A stretch of DNA of 64,000 nt from NCBI GenBank assembly GCA_001247695.2, contig LGRX02025955.1, positions 19,835 to 83,834 on the forward strand. The letters are read 5' to 3'. The translations under genes and the position numbers were made by a program. Positions 54,376-64,000 of this stretch are shown in pieces (position 1 is the first letter of the stretch; every line of letters starts with the position of its first letter). Under the pieces are notes generated by a model. It had not been told where the DNA came from. It was given only the letters and a program-made list of their open reading frames with translations, and did no database searches. This DNA comes from Cymbomonas tetramitiformis. Taxonomy: Eukaryota; Chlorophyta; Pyramimonadophyceae; Pyramimonadales; Pyramimonadaceae.

Positions 54376-54822
54376 ACTGAAATTTGTCGTAAGTATTAAT
54401 GCAGTAAGCGCTATTGCAACACACCCCAGCACAAGAGGTGAATTAGCTTTGAGAGGCGTCGGAGTGTTTCTGTTTCAATGCGTTTTCTCGCTTTGTTAAG
54501 GTATGGGTTCCTCACTGGGGAGCGAACCCCCCAGCTTCGCCTTGTTTATGGTGTGTCCCTGGCAAGCCAAGCTTGCCGGGATTTCTTTCGCATATTACAT
54601 ATCAGGTAAAAATGTAAGTAAACAACAACTGTGAGTAGGGTTTGGGCGCATACAAGACATAGTGAGTCAAACAGAGCAAGATGGGAGTCAAATTATACCT
54701 TAAGGTCGCGAAAATATTTCTAAAAAACTTCTAAAAACTAAAATATTAACGCATTTTTATTGTGTAAAAATTGCGTTTTTAAAGGTAAGCCGCCTCGAGG
54801 GCGGAGAAGTTTTTTTTTTAAC

Positions 54823-55190
54823 CTGATGGAGAACCTGAAATATATATATCATATATATATATACACAGGTTGGTCGGGCACTCGGGCCACTCGCAGAGAC
54901 ATACAGAGACTAAGATGAGATAATAAAATAGCTTAGGTGTTTTACTATCGGACGGAACTGACGGCAGGCAAGATGCAAGTGACACTACACGGCGAGGGGT
55001 GACACAGGAAGAGACAATCACCCCCATTTTATGGGGAGGCGACGAAAGTCTGTCTCCCCATGAGTAGCCCCTGGTGTTTTCGTCACTAGCCTGCTTTGCA
55101 GGGATACCCACTACCCACTACCCACTAGGAACCGCACTCTCAGGACTTTGTCCCCTTTTCTAGCGTAAATGTTTTATTATTATTATTATA
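54823..55190 (+). mobile_element. LINE 3'-end fragment, head to head with the full LINE
   Basis: It starts with repeat X (54826-55062, second copy of 33216-33445), then AGTAGCCCCTGGTGTTTTC..., CACTCTCAGGACTTTGTCC and TGTTTTATTATTATTATTAT, the same 3' terminus as the full LINE but on the plus strand. The full LINE appears to have inserted into, or next to, this older copy. Confidence 0.8.
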
Positions 55191-55949
55191 TATCACACTC
55201 TTCGTGAGACAGCCCGTGGCTGGCACTCGCGAGAGGTCTACGCGACTGAGTAAAAAATGGTATCGATTTTCTGAAAAAACTGGACCGTCATAGAGTTATA
55301 CATACCCCTTCGCTTGCCCCCGCCCGCTCCGCTCCGCCCCGCCCGCCCGCGCGGAGCGCCGAGGTCGTGCCCGTCCTCGTGCCCCAGCCCAGCAAAACAG
55401 CGTCCCGTCCGCGTCCCCACGGTCGCCCACGTGTGATGATTACGAGTTTATGTTTTATACGCTAACGACTGTCACTGACCCATAGGATTCCTACAGTTTT
55501 TTACATAATCCGATGTGGACAAATCGAGTCAATTCCGAATTACAACACCGTCCACATCGGACCACAAAGATCCACAAAGTGCCCCACTGACCTTCAAGCT
55601 TCATGTAAAACCACACGACAGTACCGGGGTACTGAATATGGGATAGCATTAAGCATAGTAATTGAGGTCTCATAAGGATTTTTAATCACGATGGCATGGG
55701 AGACGGTGCGAGAGACAGAGTGCTGTTGACGTTTGATGTTGCACGGTCGGCTCGGGTGTCAAACTCAATGTCATGTCGCTGTCGTGACACAAGAGTCCCA
55801 GAACCGAGAAGAAAGCTGATGAGCGCGAAGCTTGGAATATTCAAGACAGGAAACTTGTACTGTAGAGGCGAGTTTGGCGCATAGAAGTTCCCTGGTGTCG
55901 AGTGGTTCTCGTTTGAGTTTCAAATCGCCACGGTCTGCCGGTCACGATA
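55191..55949. other. Intergenic, upstream of the transporter gene
   Basis: There is a GC-rich block at 55315-55375 and a 12-bp perfect inverted repeat TCCGATGTGGAC (55509-55520 and 55550-55561) with a 29-nt loop. I see no gene; the promoter of the transporter is presumably here. Confidence 0.4.
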
Positions 55950-58900
55950 ATGCCTCCAAACAATGAACCAGACGAGCTTGCGGGTTCTCAGACCCTGCCG
56001 TCGTCTATAGTGTACGATTCCAACTATGTGGATCCTTTCGAACAAAACAATAACATTTCTTGTCCCTTGGTATCCGCGGGGAAGCGGGAGAAGAAGAGTT
56101 CTACGCTATGGACGATATGCCCTTTCATATTGGGTGAGCGTTGAGTTGCAAACACACTGTTCTCCAGTCCATCATTGTCGTACTGTCTCCGCTTGTGTCT
56201 ATCAGTGTCGCCAGGGTACCTTTCGCAAGTTTCTCGTAGAGAGCAGTTTATACTCGCCAATTCTCATCTTGCGGCTTCTATTTGTGCTCATTTCTGCAAA
56301 CAGAACCAGTTCCTTGTTATGTGTGGAGGATTGTCCGCTTTCGCTAAAGTACTGGGTTGCTCGGCAGGCAACGAGTTTTGTGAGCGACTCGCGTATTACG
56401 GGTAAGTCAACCATTTGCTTCGAGATGAAGACGAGCTATTGGTTTCGATGTCGCAGAATTGTGCTTGACATAATGGTTTCGGACTTGCAGACTCGCCACA
56501 AATCTGGTGGTGTATTTGCAGCTCCGCTGCGGTTTCAGCGCGAGTGAGGCAGCAACGCAGACCAGCAATTGGTCAGGAACCTGCTATGTCACCCCACTCA
56601 TCGGCGCCTGGCTTGCGGACAGGTGCGTTTCTCCTTCTCCTACGAATGCAGCCTTCGGCTGGCCGACCTTGCTGAGAGCTCTTCACTCCTCCAAGAATGT
56701 TTTTTCCGCGAATTGTTTCAGGCTTCTCTAAGTAGGGGCTGGGTTTGCGCAGCTACTTTGGGCGCTTCAAGACGATAGCAATTTTCACGTTCATATATTT
56801 AATTGTAAGAGCTGTGATCACTGGTCCAACGCCCTGCGAAACTTGTGGTTTGCACGCGTGTTGTCGAGCGGCATAGGGGAGCAGCGTGTTAGCTGCACAA
56901 GGCAGAACTTGTTTCGAAAGCTCACGGAAATCGCAGTTGAGCCTTGTAATTGCGACTGCGGCCTTTCACGTCCCTGTGTCTAGCATCGAGCGCCACCTTC
57001 ACCCTATGAAAACACGTTTGCTCGGTAGTGTTCACCATTTTGCACCCTGTGATCAGAGCCACGTTGCCGGTGCGGTGTCCAAATGCGATTTCGGCCCTTC
57101 GCGCTCATAAAGTGCACAGTCGCAGGCATGCTGAGAGGACGGGAAGAGAGGCACACGCGAGGTGCGCGAGGTGTTGGTGGAAGCCGGGCGACAAGGAGTC
57201 GAGGCTAAGTGGCGCTGGGCGGAGGCTGGAACAGGGAATGGTGACGCTGTGTATTCATCCGGCGTTCTTGGCCACGAAGGACCACGAGTCGCCCGAGCCC
57301 TTGCATCAGTTCGCCTTCTTTCTCGGGCTTTACATCGTACGCCTGTGCCCTCTCACTGCCCGCAGACGTATAGCCTACTGCGAATGGAGGGCCTAATATC
57401 TGCAGGGCGAGAGGCCGTTGGCGGGAGGGGGGCCTGCTATCTGCAGGGCGAGAGGCCGCGGGCGGGAGTGGGGCCTACTATCTGCAGGGCGAGAGGCTGC
57501 GGGCGGGAGGGGTTAAGGTGTTCTCTTTGGGATGAAACAGCAGTTCTTGGCGGTGATACAGTTAACGAGTGTCCGCGCGCTCGAGCGTGTTTCGTGCTGT
57601 TGCCTTGAGCGCGAACTGATCACATCAAAGTTTGCAGATGTTCACTAAGTTATATCCGATCAAATTCCGGAAAACGCCTTCTGTTCAACCCTATCTGTGG
57701 CTGTCAGGTTTGATCCTGATGCACGTTTTCTCGTGAGGCCTCCAGCACAGTCCGCACCTATACATGCGTGCATATATGAGGGAGCCGTGAGGTCGTTCCC
57801 AGCTTCGCTGCACAGTCGTCACCTAGTGCCCTGCAGCCCCTTGTGCCACAGCAGCACACAGCGCGTACCAGCTAAAGGTGCAGGATTGACGAATGGAGGC
57901 CATGATCTTGGATATGTGGTCACCGCTGACAGGATGCTCGGCCGTGTCCACTCCACCAACCACTGCAGTTTTCGAGCAAAGCATGAAAGGGAGTCGATTT
58001 CTCGCAGCGGCAGCCAGTTCCAGTATAGCCCCCGGAGTCATCGGCATCGGAGCCGTTCAGGCATCTTCCAATCCACACTTAGACGCAACGAAAGACATAT
58101 ATCCTTGCTGCACTGGATGCGCCAGTCCATCCGCCCATCGGGAGCTGATTTCCAGCGCCAGATCCAGCACTCTGCGCCCTTCCGTCATTCTGAGCCTGCG
58201 GGAGCCTGGGGGACAGCATTGCCTGTAGCCCGAGAGCCTGCAGGCGGGAGGAGGCGTGCTGTGCATGAGCCTTTGAGCCGGAGAGGGCTTACTGTCTGCC
58301 GGCGGAGCGCCCGAGGAAATGGGGCACCGCGCTGCCCATCGTGTATAAGTGTAAGTGTATGGAAAACCTGTAGTCTTCCTGCCGAGTCAGTGTCGATCGT
58401 TACATGCGACGGCCTGCTACTTGTAGATAAGTGCATCTGGGTGTTGAGACGCCGGAGATGGCTGTTGAGGTGCCAGGTGGCGCTCGGGACGGGCGGCATC
58501 AAGCCGAATGTGAGCGCGTTTGGCGCCGACCAGTTCGATGAGCAGGACCCACAAGACATGGCCGAAAAAAAGTCCTTTTTCAATTGGTTCTATTTCGCCA
58601 TCAACCTCGGCTCGCTGCTCGCGTCCCTCGTGGTGGTGCGTACATCCGGGCACTCGCACCCCTTGTGTAGCTCGAGCACACCTGCCCGCCACTCGCAGGC
58701 GCTGGCGGAGAAGCCCTAGCTGTGGTGTGCACTATCGGAGCTCAACGGGCCAAGCTGGTGATTAATGTGGGGCCTCGATGCGGCTGCAGGTTTATATCCA
58801 GGAGAACATCAGCTGGACCATTGGCTTCGCCATCCCTGCAGTGGCGCTGGCAGTGGCCTCTTTCATGTTCTGGTAAGCCCTCTCTCCTGGGCTCTCTCCT

Positions 58901-61900
58901 CCACGTACGCTCCTTGCAGTGGAGGGCAGGGCCGAGGCATGCGCGCCAGGTCAGCAGCTTGCCCTGTAAAGCGGCGGTGAGGCATGCGCGCCAGGTCAGC
59001 AGCTTGCCCTGTAAAGCGGCAGTGAGGCATGCGCGCCAGGTCAGCAGCTTGCCCTGTAAAGTGGCGGTGAGGCATGCACGCCAGGTCAGCAGCTTGCCGT
59101 GTAAAGCGGCGGTGAGGCATGTGCGCCAGGTCAGCCGCTTGCCCTGTAAAGCGGCGGTGAGGCATGCGCGCGACGTGAATTCAGTATTCAGTATGGGGCA
59201 ACGTCTTCAGGCGTGCATGGCGTCTGCATATAATTAAGCCGTGTCACGTATGAACCAGGGCTGGGCGGTACAAGTACAAATTTTCTCAGCCCAAGGAGAG
59301 CCCCCTGGAACGTCTGATGAAGATAATGTGGACTGCAACCATCGCGCCCCGGTGCAGCACACCTCCTGCTCCAATCTCAATCTCAATTGGTATTGATAAT
59401 GTCGATCCGAGCTCAGTGTTGATCCCGGCTTTTACCTCGATTCCGGCGCAGGCTCGGTGGCAGGACAATCTGGTTGGAACACCAGATCTGCGGCACTGTT
59501 AGATTGCGTTCTCCATCCGACCTGAAAAGACATCACTTGATAGGGACTTGCCATCTCTTGCGAGTCAGCAGATAGGAATGAGGGTGGGTGTGCACAGGTC
59601 CCGGGAAGTGGAGGGCGATGCATTCGAGGAGGGGTCATGGGTGGATCGCTGGCTAGACCGAGCCGTGCAATGCGGCAAGTACACTGTGGCCCAAGTGCTT
59701 GAGGTGACACTCAGCCCCTAGGCTGCGCCCCGCCCCCTCCCCTCGCTCTCCATGTCAATGCAAGCTGGCCAGAGATATGCTTAACCTAGAGCTGCGCCCG
59801 CCCCCTCCCTACTCGCTCTCCATGTCAATACAAGCTGGCCAGAGGTATGTGCTCAACCTAGGCTGCGCCCCGCCCCTCCCTCGCTCTCCATGTCAGCCCA
59901 CAAGCTGACCCAGAGGTATGCTCAACCTAGGCTGCGCCCCGCCCCCTCCCCTCGCTCTCCATGTCAATACAAGCTGACCAGAGATATATGCTCAACCCTA
60001 GGCTGCGCCCCGCCCCCCTCCCCCTCGCTCTCATGTCAATGCTGACTGGCCCAGAGATAATAACCCCTAGGCTGCGCCCCGCCCCCTCCCCTCGCTCTCC
60101 ATGTCAATGCAAGCTGGCCAGAGGTATGCTCAACCTAGGCTGTAGCCCGCCCCCTCCTAAGCTCTCCATGTCAGCCACAAGCTGGCCAGAGGTATGCTCA
60201 ACCTAGGCTGCGCCCGCCCCCTCTCCGCTCTCCATTACAATGCAAGCTGGCCAGAGGTATGCTCAGCAAAGTACAAGCCCGCATCCTCTCCTCGCTCTCC
60301 ATGTCAATACAAGCTGGCCAGAGGTATGCTCAACCTAGAGCTGCGCTCCGCCCCTCACCAGCTCTCCATTAAAATGTAAGCTGGCCAGAGATATGCTCAA
60401 CCCCTAGGCTGCGCCGCCCCCTCTCCTCGCTCTCCATTAAAATGTAAGCTGGCCAGGTATGCTCAACCTAGGCTGCGCCGCCCCTCTCCTCGCTCTCCAT
60501 GTCAATACAAGCTGGCCAGGGTATGCTCAGCCAAGGCTGCGCCGCCCCTCCCCTCGCTCTCCATGTCAATACAGCTGGCCAGAGGTATGCTCAACCTAGG
60601 CTGCGCCCCGCCCCTAGGTGATGCCCGCCGGTCAGCCTTGCTCAGCGCTAGCCTCGCGCCTCTGCCGTGTCCTCGACTGTGCACTGGCAGGCCTCACGCG
60701 TACCCCTAGGGCGGGCACCCCTGGAAGCCTCTCAGCCCACGCACTGTCCTCCACATAGGGTGTGTCCGATGCGGCTCTCGGCTTTGGTTGTGGATGCATG
60801 TCGCAGGCGCCACTCATCGTCTTCTGTGCGCTGTGCAGGTGAAGCTGGTGGTGCGCCTCATGCCCGTGTTCTTCACGCAGATCATGTATTGGGCGGTGTA
60901 CACTCAGGCGCGCACTTCGACACATGTCACTGCGCCTCTCATTCTTCTCCCTTTTCGGCAAGCCGTCCCCATTCTTCGGCTCTCGTGCACACTTCGACAC
61001 ATGTCACCGCGCCCCGCCTCCTCTTCGTAAGCTGCCCTATTTTTCGGCTCTCATCGCACTCACATGTCACCGCGCCTCCCGCCTCCCTTTTCAAGTACTG
61101 TCCCATTCTTCGTTCTCATCGCACTCCGACACATGTCACCGCGCCCCGCCCTTCTTCGCAAGCCGCCCCATTCTTCGGCTCTCATCGTACTCTTCGACAC
61201 GTGTCACCGCGCCCCGCCTCTTTTCGCAAGCCGTCCCCATTCTTCGGCTCTCATCGCACTTCGACACATGTCACCGCGCCCCGCCTCCTCTTTCGCAAGC
61301 CGTCCCATTCTTCGGCTCTCATCGCATGTGCTCACCCAGCGCCAGAGCGTTGATCCACTTGGTTCAGGCGTCCACTGTGTAGCTTGAAAGTGCGTCCTTC
61401 GGGGAGGTGGAGCGTTGATCCACTTGGTTCAGGCGTCCACTGTGTAGCCTCAAAGTGCGTCCTTCGGGGAGGTGGAGCGGGCTGCTGCAGATGAGCACTG
61501 TGTTTGTGGAGCAAGGCGAGCAGATGAACAGGTTGCGCGTCCTCGCCTGCCTTCCCTGCCCTGCGCTTCCCTGCGCCGCATCACGCCAGATCATAACCGA
61601 AATTGAACAGCGTTGAGTTGGCTCCGAGCTTTGATTGGCCGTGGATGCTGACTGGCGGCGAGGACTTGAAATGGGTCGTGAGCTTTCCTTGGATGCTTCA
61701 ATTTTCCACTTACATTCCGGCGAATCCGAGTGAACCTATTTTGAGGGTACCGGGCGCGACGTCCACTACAGGAAAGTGGTGGGCAGCTTCGCTATTCCAG
61801 CAGCCAGCCTGTCTACCTTCGACACTGTGAGGTGCTCCCCGCCTTGTCTAGAGGCATGCCCTGGCCCGACGGCGCGGCCCCCGCTCCGCGCGAAAGTGGA

Positions 61901-62996
61901 GGGCGTTGTGCGCAGCGAGTGGGAATAAGGACGCCCGGAGGGGTGGAGGCGCTGGCAAGGTGTCCATTGGTGGGAATAAGGATGCCCGGAGGGGTGGAGG
62001 CGCTGGCAAGGTGCCCGATGGTGGGAATAATGATGCCCGGAGGGGTGGCGCTGGCAAGGTGCCCGTTGGTGGGAATAAGGATGCGCCGGAGGGGTGGAGC
62101 GCTGGCAAGGTGCCCGTTGGTGGGAATAAGGATGCCCGGAGGGGTGGAGGCGCTGGCAAGGTGCCCGTTGGTGGGAATAAGGATGCCCGGAGGGGTGGAG
62201 GCGCTGGCAAGTTGGGGCCTTCCCGCAGTGCCTCCCTTTCGAGTCGTGACGGAGTGTGCAGATTTTTACCATGTTGTATTTCGTGCTGCGAAGAAAGATT
62301 AGGGCGTGAAGGAAGATCTCTTTGCAGGTGTGGTCTCGAGGGGGGTGTGACGGGAGTGAGTGGTAATTCCATGTGCTTGCAGCATCATCGTCCTCGTCCC
62401 AATCTTCGATGGGTTCGTGTACCCTATGCTGGAGAGGTCTGGATACCGGCTGACTCCTCTGCGCAAGATTGGATGGGGAATGCTCTTCGCGGTGTTCTCA
62501 ATGCTCTGCGCTGCGGCCGTGGAGTACCGCCGCCTACAGGTCTGAAGGGCGCACCTGCCCAGCCATTGGCCAAGGCCTACCTGCTTGCTGCTCTGCGCTG
62601 CGGCCGTGGGGTACCGCCGCCTACAGGTCTGAAGGGCGCACTTGCCCAGCCATTGCCCAAGGCCTCCCTGCTTGCTGCTCCGCGCGAGTCCTCGTGACAA
62701 GCAGGTGCTTCTTGACGGGGGGTCCTCCCCCTCCCTCCCGTGTGTACGTAGAGGAGCGTGGAGGAGCGTGGGCAACACTTTGTGCCCACAGAACCCGTGC
62801 CGAACCCACCCATACTGGGGATGATCTTGGGATAAGCGGGTAGGTGGTGGGAATACGGGGTGATGCAGGTTTACCATGAGGGGCACACGCTCGACAGCGA
62901 TAGTAGCCACAAGACGTCGGTGGACATGACGGTGTTCTGGCAGACGGGGCAGTATCTGTTGGTGGGTGCGAGCGAAGTTATGGCCAGCATTGCACA
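55950..62996 (+). CDS. POT/NPF-family proton-coupled oligopeptide or nitrate transporter (14 exons, 3' end outside window)
   Basis: Exons: 55950-56133, 56368-56401, 56491-56622, 56753-56804, 57235-57336, 58477-58635, 58790-58872, 59259-59351, 59598-59703, 60839-60907, 61491-61531, 61772-61831, 62383-62539 and 62869-62996. All joins keep the frame, for 466 codons so far; the family usually has 550-600, so about the last two membrane helices lie beyond the window. Signatures seen are [10 protein letters not shown] (the proton-coupling ExxER motif, across introns 1-2), [48 protein letters not shown] and [12 protein letters not shown]. It is a plasma- or vacuolar-membrane symporter of small peptides, nitrate or related solutes; the substrate cannot be told. 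Intron 10 has a GC donor. The introns carry minisatellites. Confidence 0.9.
57392..57514. repeat. Intron 5 minisatellite, 3 x 41 bp
   Basis: Copies start near 57392, 57433 and 57474 and share ATCTGCAGGGCGAGAGGC. The rest of this 1,140-nt intron has no gene that I can see. Confidence 0.9.
58935..59170. repeat. Intron 7 minisatellite, five copies of 45 bp
   Basis: Copies start at 58935, 58980, 59025, 59070 and 59115, with a partial one at 59160. They share AGGCATGCGCGCCAGGTCAG. Confidence 0.95.
59715..60620. repeat. Intron 9 minisatellite, about 13 copies of 60-70 bp
   Basis: The core is CTAGGCTGCGCCCCGCCCC, CTCGCTCTCCATGTCAATAC and AAGCTGGCCAGAGGTATGCT. Many copies have small indels. It fills most of the 1,135-nt intron. 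Confidence 0.93.
60909..61330. repeat. Intron 10 minisatellite, about seven copies of 55-65 bp
   Basis: The core is TCGACACATGTCACCGCGCC, CGCAAGCCG and CATTCTTCGGCTCTCATCGC, starting directly at the 5' end of the intron. A second repeat, two copies of 65 bp (GCGTTGATCCACTTGGTTCA...), lies at 61346-61477. Confidence 0.93.
61918..62216. repeat. Intron 12 minisatellite, six copies of ~51 bp
   Basis: The core is GTGGGAATAAGGATGCCCGG then AGGGGTGGAGGCGCTGGCAA. Confidence 0.95.
62504..62690. repeat. 87-bp tandem duplication across the exon 13 donor
   Basis: The last 36 nt of exon 13 (from CTCTGCGCTGCGG) plus the start of the intron are repeated at 62591, including a second CTACAG|GTCTGA donor near 62626. 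Confidence 0.9.
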
Positions 62997-63029
62997 GTAA
63001 GCCATGGCCCAGCTCTGAATCCATGCTCG

Positions 63030-63770
63030 TGCGGTCTTCATGCTCCCCTTGGATCAATGCATGGGCTCCCCCACGATCCGTATGATGCCCTTGGATCAAT
63101 GCATGGACTCTCCCACAACTTTGTATGATGCCCTTGGATCCATGCATGGGCTCACCCACGACCGTATGATGCCCTTATAGACTCACCTGCTGACTCTCCC
63201 ACGATCCGTATGATGTCTTTTGATCAATGCATGGGCCTCTACGATCCGTGCGATGCCCTTAGATCAATGCATGGACTTCACAACTGCATGATGCCCTTGG
63301 ATCAATGTGGCTGACTTCCCACGATCCGTATGATGCCCTTGGATAATTCATGGGCTCCCCACGATCCGTATGATGCCCTTGGATCGCCAATTCATGGCTC
63401 TCCCACGATCCGCATGATGCCCTTTGATCAATGCATGGACTCTCCCATCGATCCGTATGATGCCCTTGGATCCATGCATGGCCCCCACGATCCGTATCGA
63501 GATGCCCTTGGATCAATGCATGGGCTCCCACGATCCGTATGATGCCCTTGGATCAATTCATGGGCTCTCCCACGATCCGCATGATGCCCTTTATCAATGC
63601 ATGGACTCCCACGATCCGTATAATGCTCCTTGGATCCATGCATGGGCTCCCCCACGATCCGTACGATGCCCTTGGATCAATGCATGGACTCTCCCATGAT
63701 CCGTATGATGCCCTTGGATAATTCATGGGCTCCCCCACGATCCGTATGATGCCCTTGGATCGATCCACGG
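63030..63770. repeat. Minisatellite after exon 14, about 17 copies of ~43 bp
   Basis: The core is CACGATCCGTATGATGCCCT then TGGATCAATGCATGGGCTC. A different repeat of about 51 bp (CCCACTCCGC...CTCGAGGCCAAGGCGCAATC) begins at about 63870 and runs to the window end. Both are presumably in intron 14. Confidence 0.93.
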
Positions 63771-64000
63771 ACATCCTCGCAATACCTTCGGGGCATCAAT
63801 CCATTCCCATCGGATCCCGATCGCACCGCTTGACCGGAATGCCGTATTGCAGCCTCCAGCATTCCCCGCTCGGCTCTCCCCAGGCCCACTCCGCACCCCT
63901 CGAGGCCAAGGCGCAATCCCAAGCGCTCTCCCAAGGCCCACTCTGCTCCCCTCGAGGCCAAGGCGCAATCCCCACCGCTCTTCCCAGGCCCACTCCGCTC

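Larger units (their letters stand above)
41376..54822 (-). mobile_element. ~13.4 kb LINE retrotransposon, near full length
   Basis: The order on the minus strand is 5' leader (54822-54376), ORF1 in two parts, a sequon-rich ORF, ORF2, then a 3' UTR ending in (TTA)n at about 41376-41395. Domains in ORF2 are ULP1-type protease, APE endonuclease, reverse transcriptase, RNase H, zinc finger and Dam-like methyltransferase. The protease/APE/RT/RNase H combination recalls the RandI/Dualen group of algal LINEs, but I see no restriction-like endonuclease. The 5' boundary is set where a run of nine or ten A (minus strand) meets another LINE's 3' end. One frameshift (44135-44140) probably makes this copy inactive, unless it is a sequencing error. 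Confidence 0.85.

Noticed and set aside
55509..55561. A 12-bp inverted repeat with 29-nt loop upstream of the transporter.
   Set aside because: It is isolated, with no T run or target duplication, so I could not assign it as a terminator, element or regulatory site.
57162..57608. A 148-codon plus-strand frame covering intron 4, exon 5 and the intron 5 repeat.
   Set aside because: It is in the wrong frame for the transporter exon and runs into the minisatellite; it has no support as a gene.
62299..63159. A 286-codon minus-strand frame in the transporter gene.
   Set aside because: It is antisense to exons 13-14 and the surrounding repeats; composition and repeats explain its openness.

Overview
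The window is nuclear DNA of a eukaryote, most likely a green alga of the prasinophyte kind. The evidence is spliceosomal introns, LINE, piggyBac, CACTA and Copia elements, pervasive minisatellites, a plant-type peptide/nitrate transporter, and a circularly permuted tRNA gene (a gene form known from red algae, prasinophytes and nucleomorphs). I cannot name the species. Much of the sequence is mobile or repetitive. I recognise three multi-exon host genes. Layout: (1) 1-19944 is a tandem array of five ~3.39 kb units, grouped by two 1.88 kb DNA-transposon insertions into a higher-order repeat of 8,666-8,668 bp. Each unit carries, on the minus strand, tRNA-Ile(AAU), a permuted tRNA-Leu(UAA) 19 nt downstream of it, and a retrotransposon gag-like gene. 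Units 1-4 also carry a piggyBac end. The permuted gene is intact at two boundaries (3372-3466, 12038-12132), split in its T arm by the transposon at two, and cut by the window edge at one. (2) 19945-20798 is the broken 3' part of a CACTA-type transposase gene that abuts the array. (3) 21908-24660 is a three-exon gene for a protein kinase with two C-terminal zinc-binding domains, and 25969-27410 is a Kelch-repeat gene; both are on the minus strand. (4) 27441-34809 holds decayed Copia sequence, minisatellites, a SINE-like repeat, and a 5'-truncated LINE. (5) 34810-41355 is a complete piggyBac element flanked by TTAA. It has an intact 1,087-codon transposase with Tudor-like and zinc domains, and an internal 189-bp satellite. 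(6) 41376-54822 is a ~13.4 kb LINE on the minus strand: a two-part ORF1 that may be spliced, a sequon-rich extra ORF, then a very large ORF2 with ULP1-type protease, APE endonuclease, reverse transcriptase, RNase H, zinc finger and a Dam-like N6-adenine methyltransferase domain. One frameshift at a G6 run breaks the RNase H region. Another LINE 3' end lies head to head with it. (7) 55950 to beyond the right edge is a POT/NPF proton-coupled transporter gene on the plus strand. I could join 14 exons in phase; most of its larger introns are filled with an intron-specific minisatellite. How parts may work together: in each array unit the ordinary tRNA-Ile and the permuted tRNA-Leu have no Pol III terminator between them, so they look like one dicistronic transcript in which tRNA-Ile supplies A and B boxes in normal order. 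The most unusual items are this tRNA unit, the LINE with protease and methyltransferase domains, the piggyBac with its internal satellite, and the intron minisatellites.
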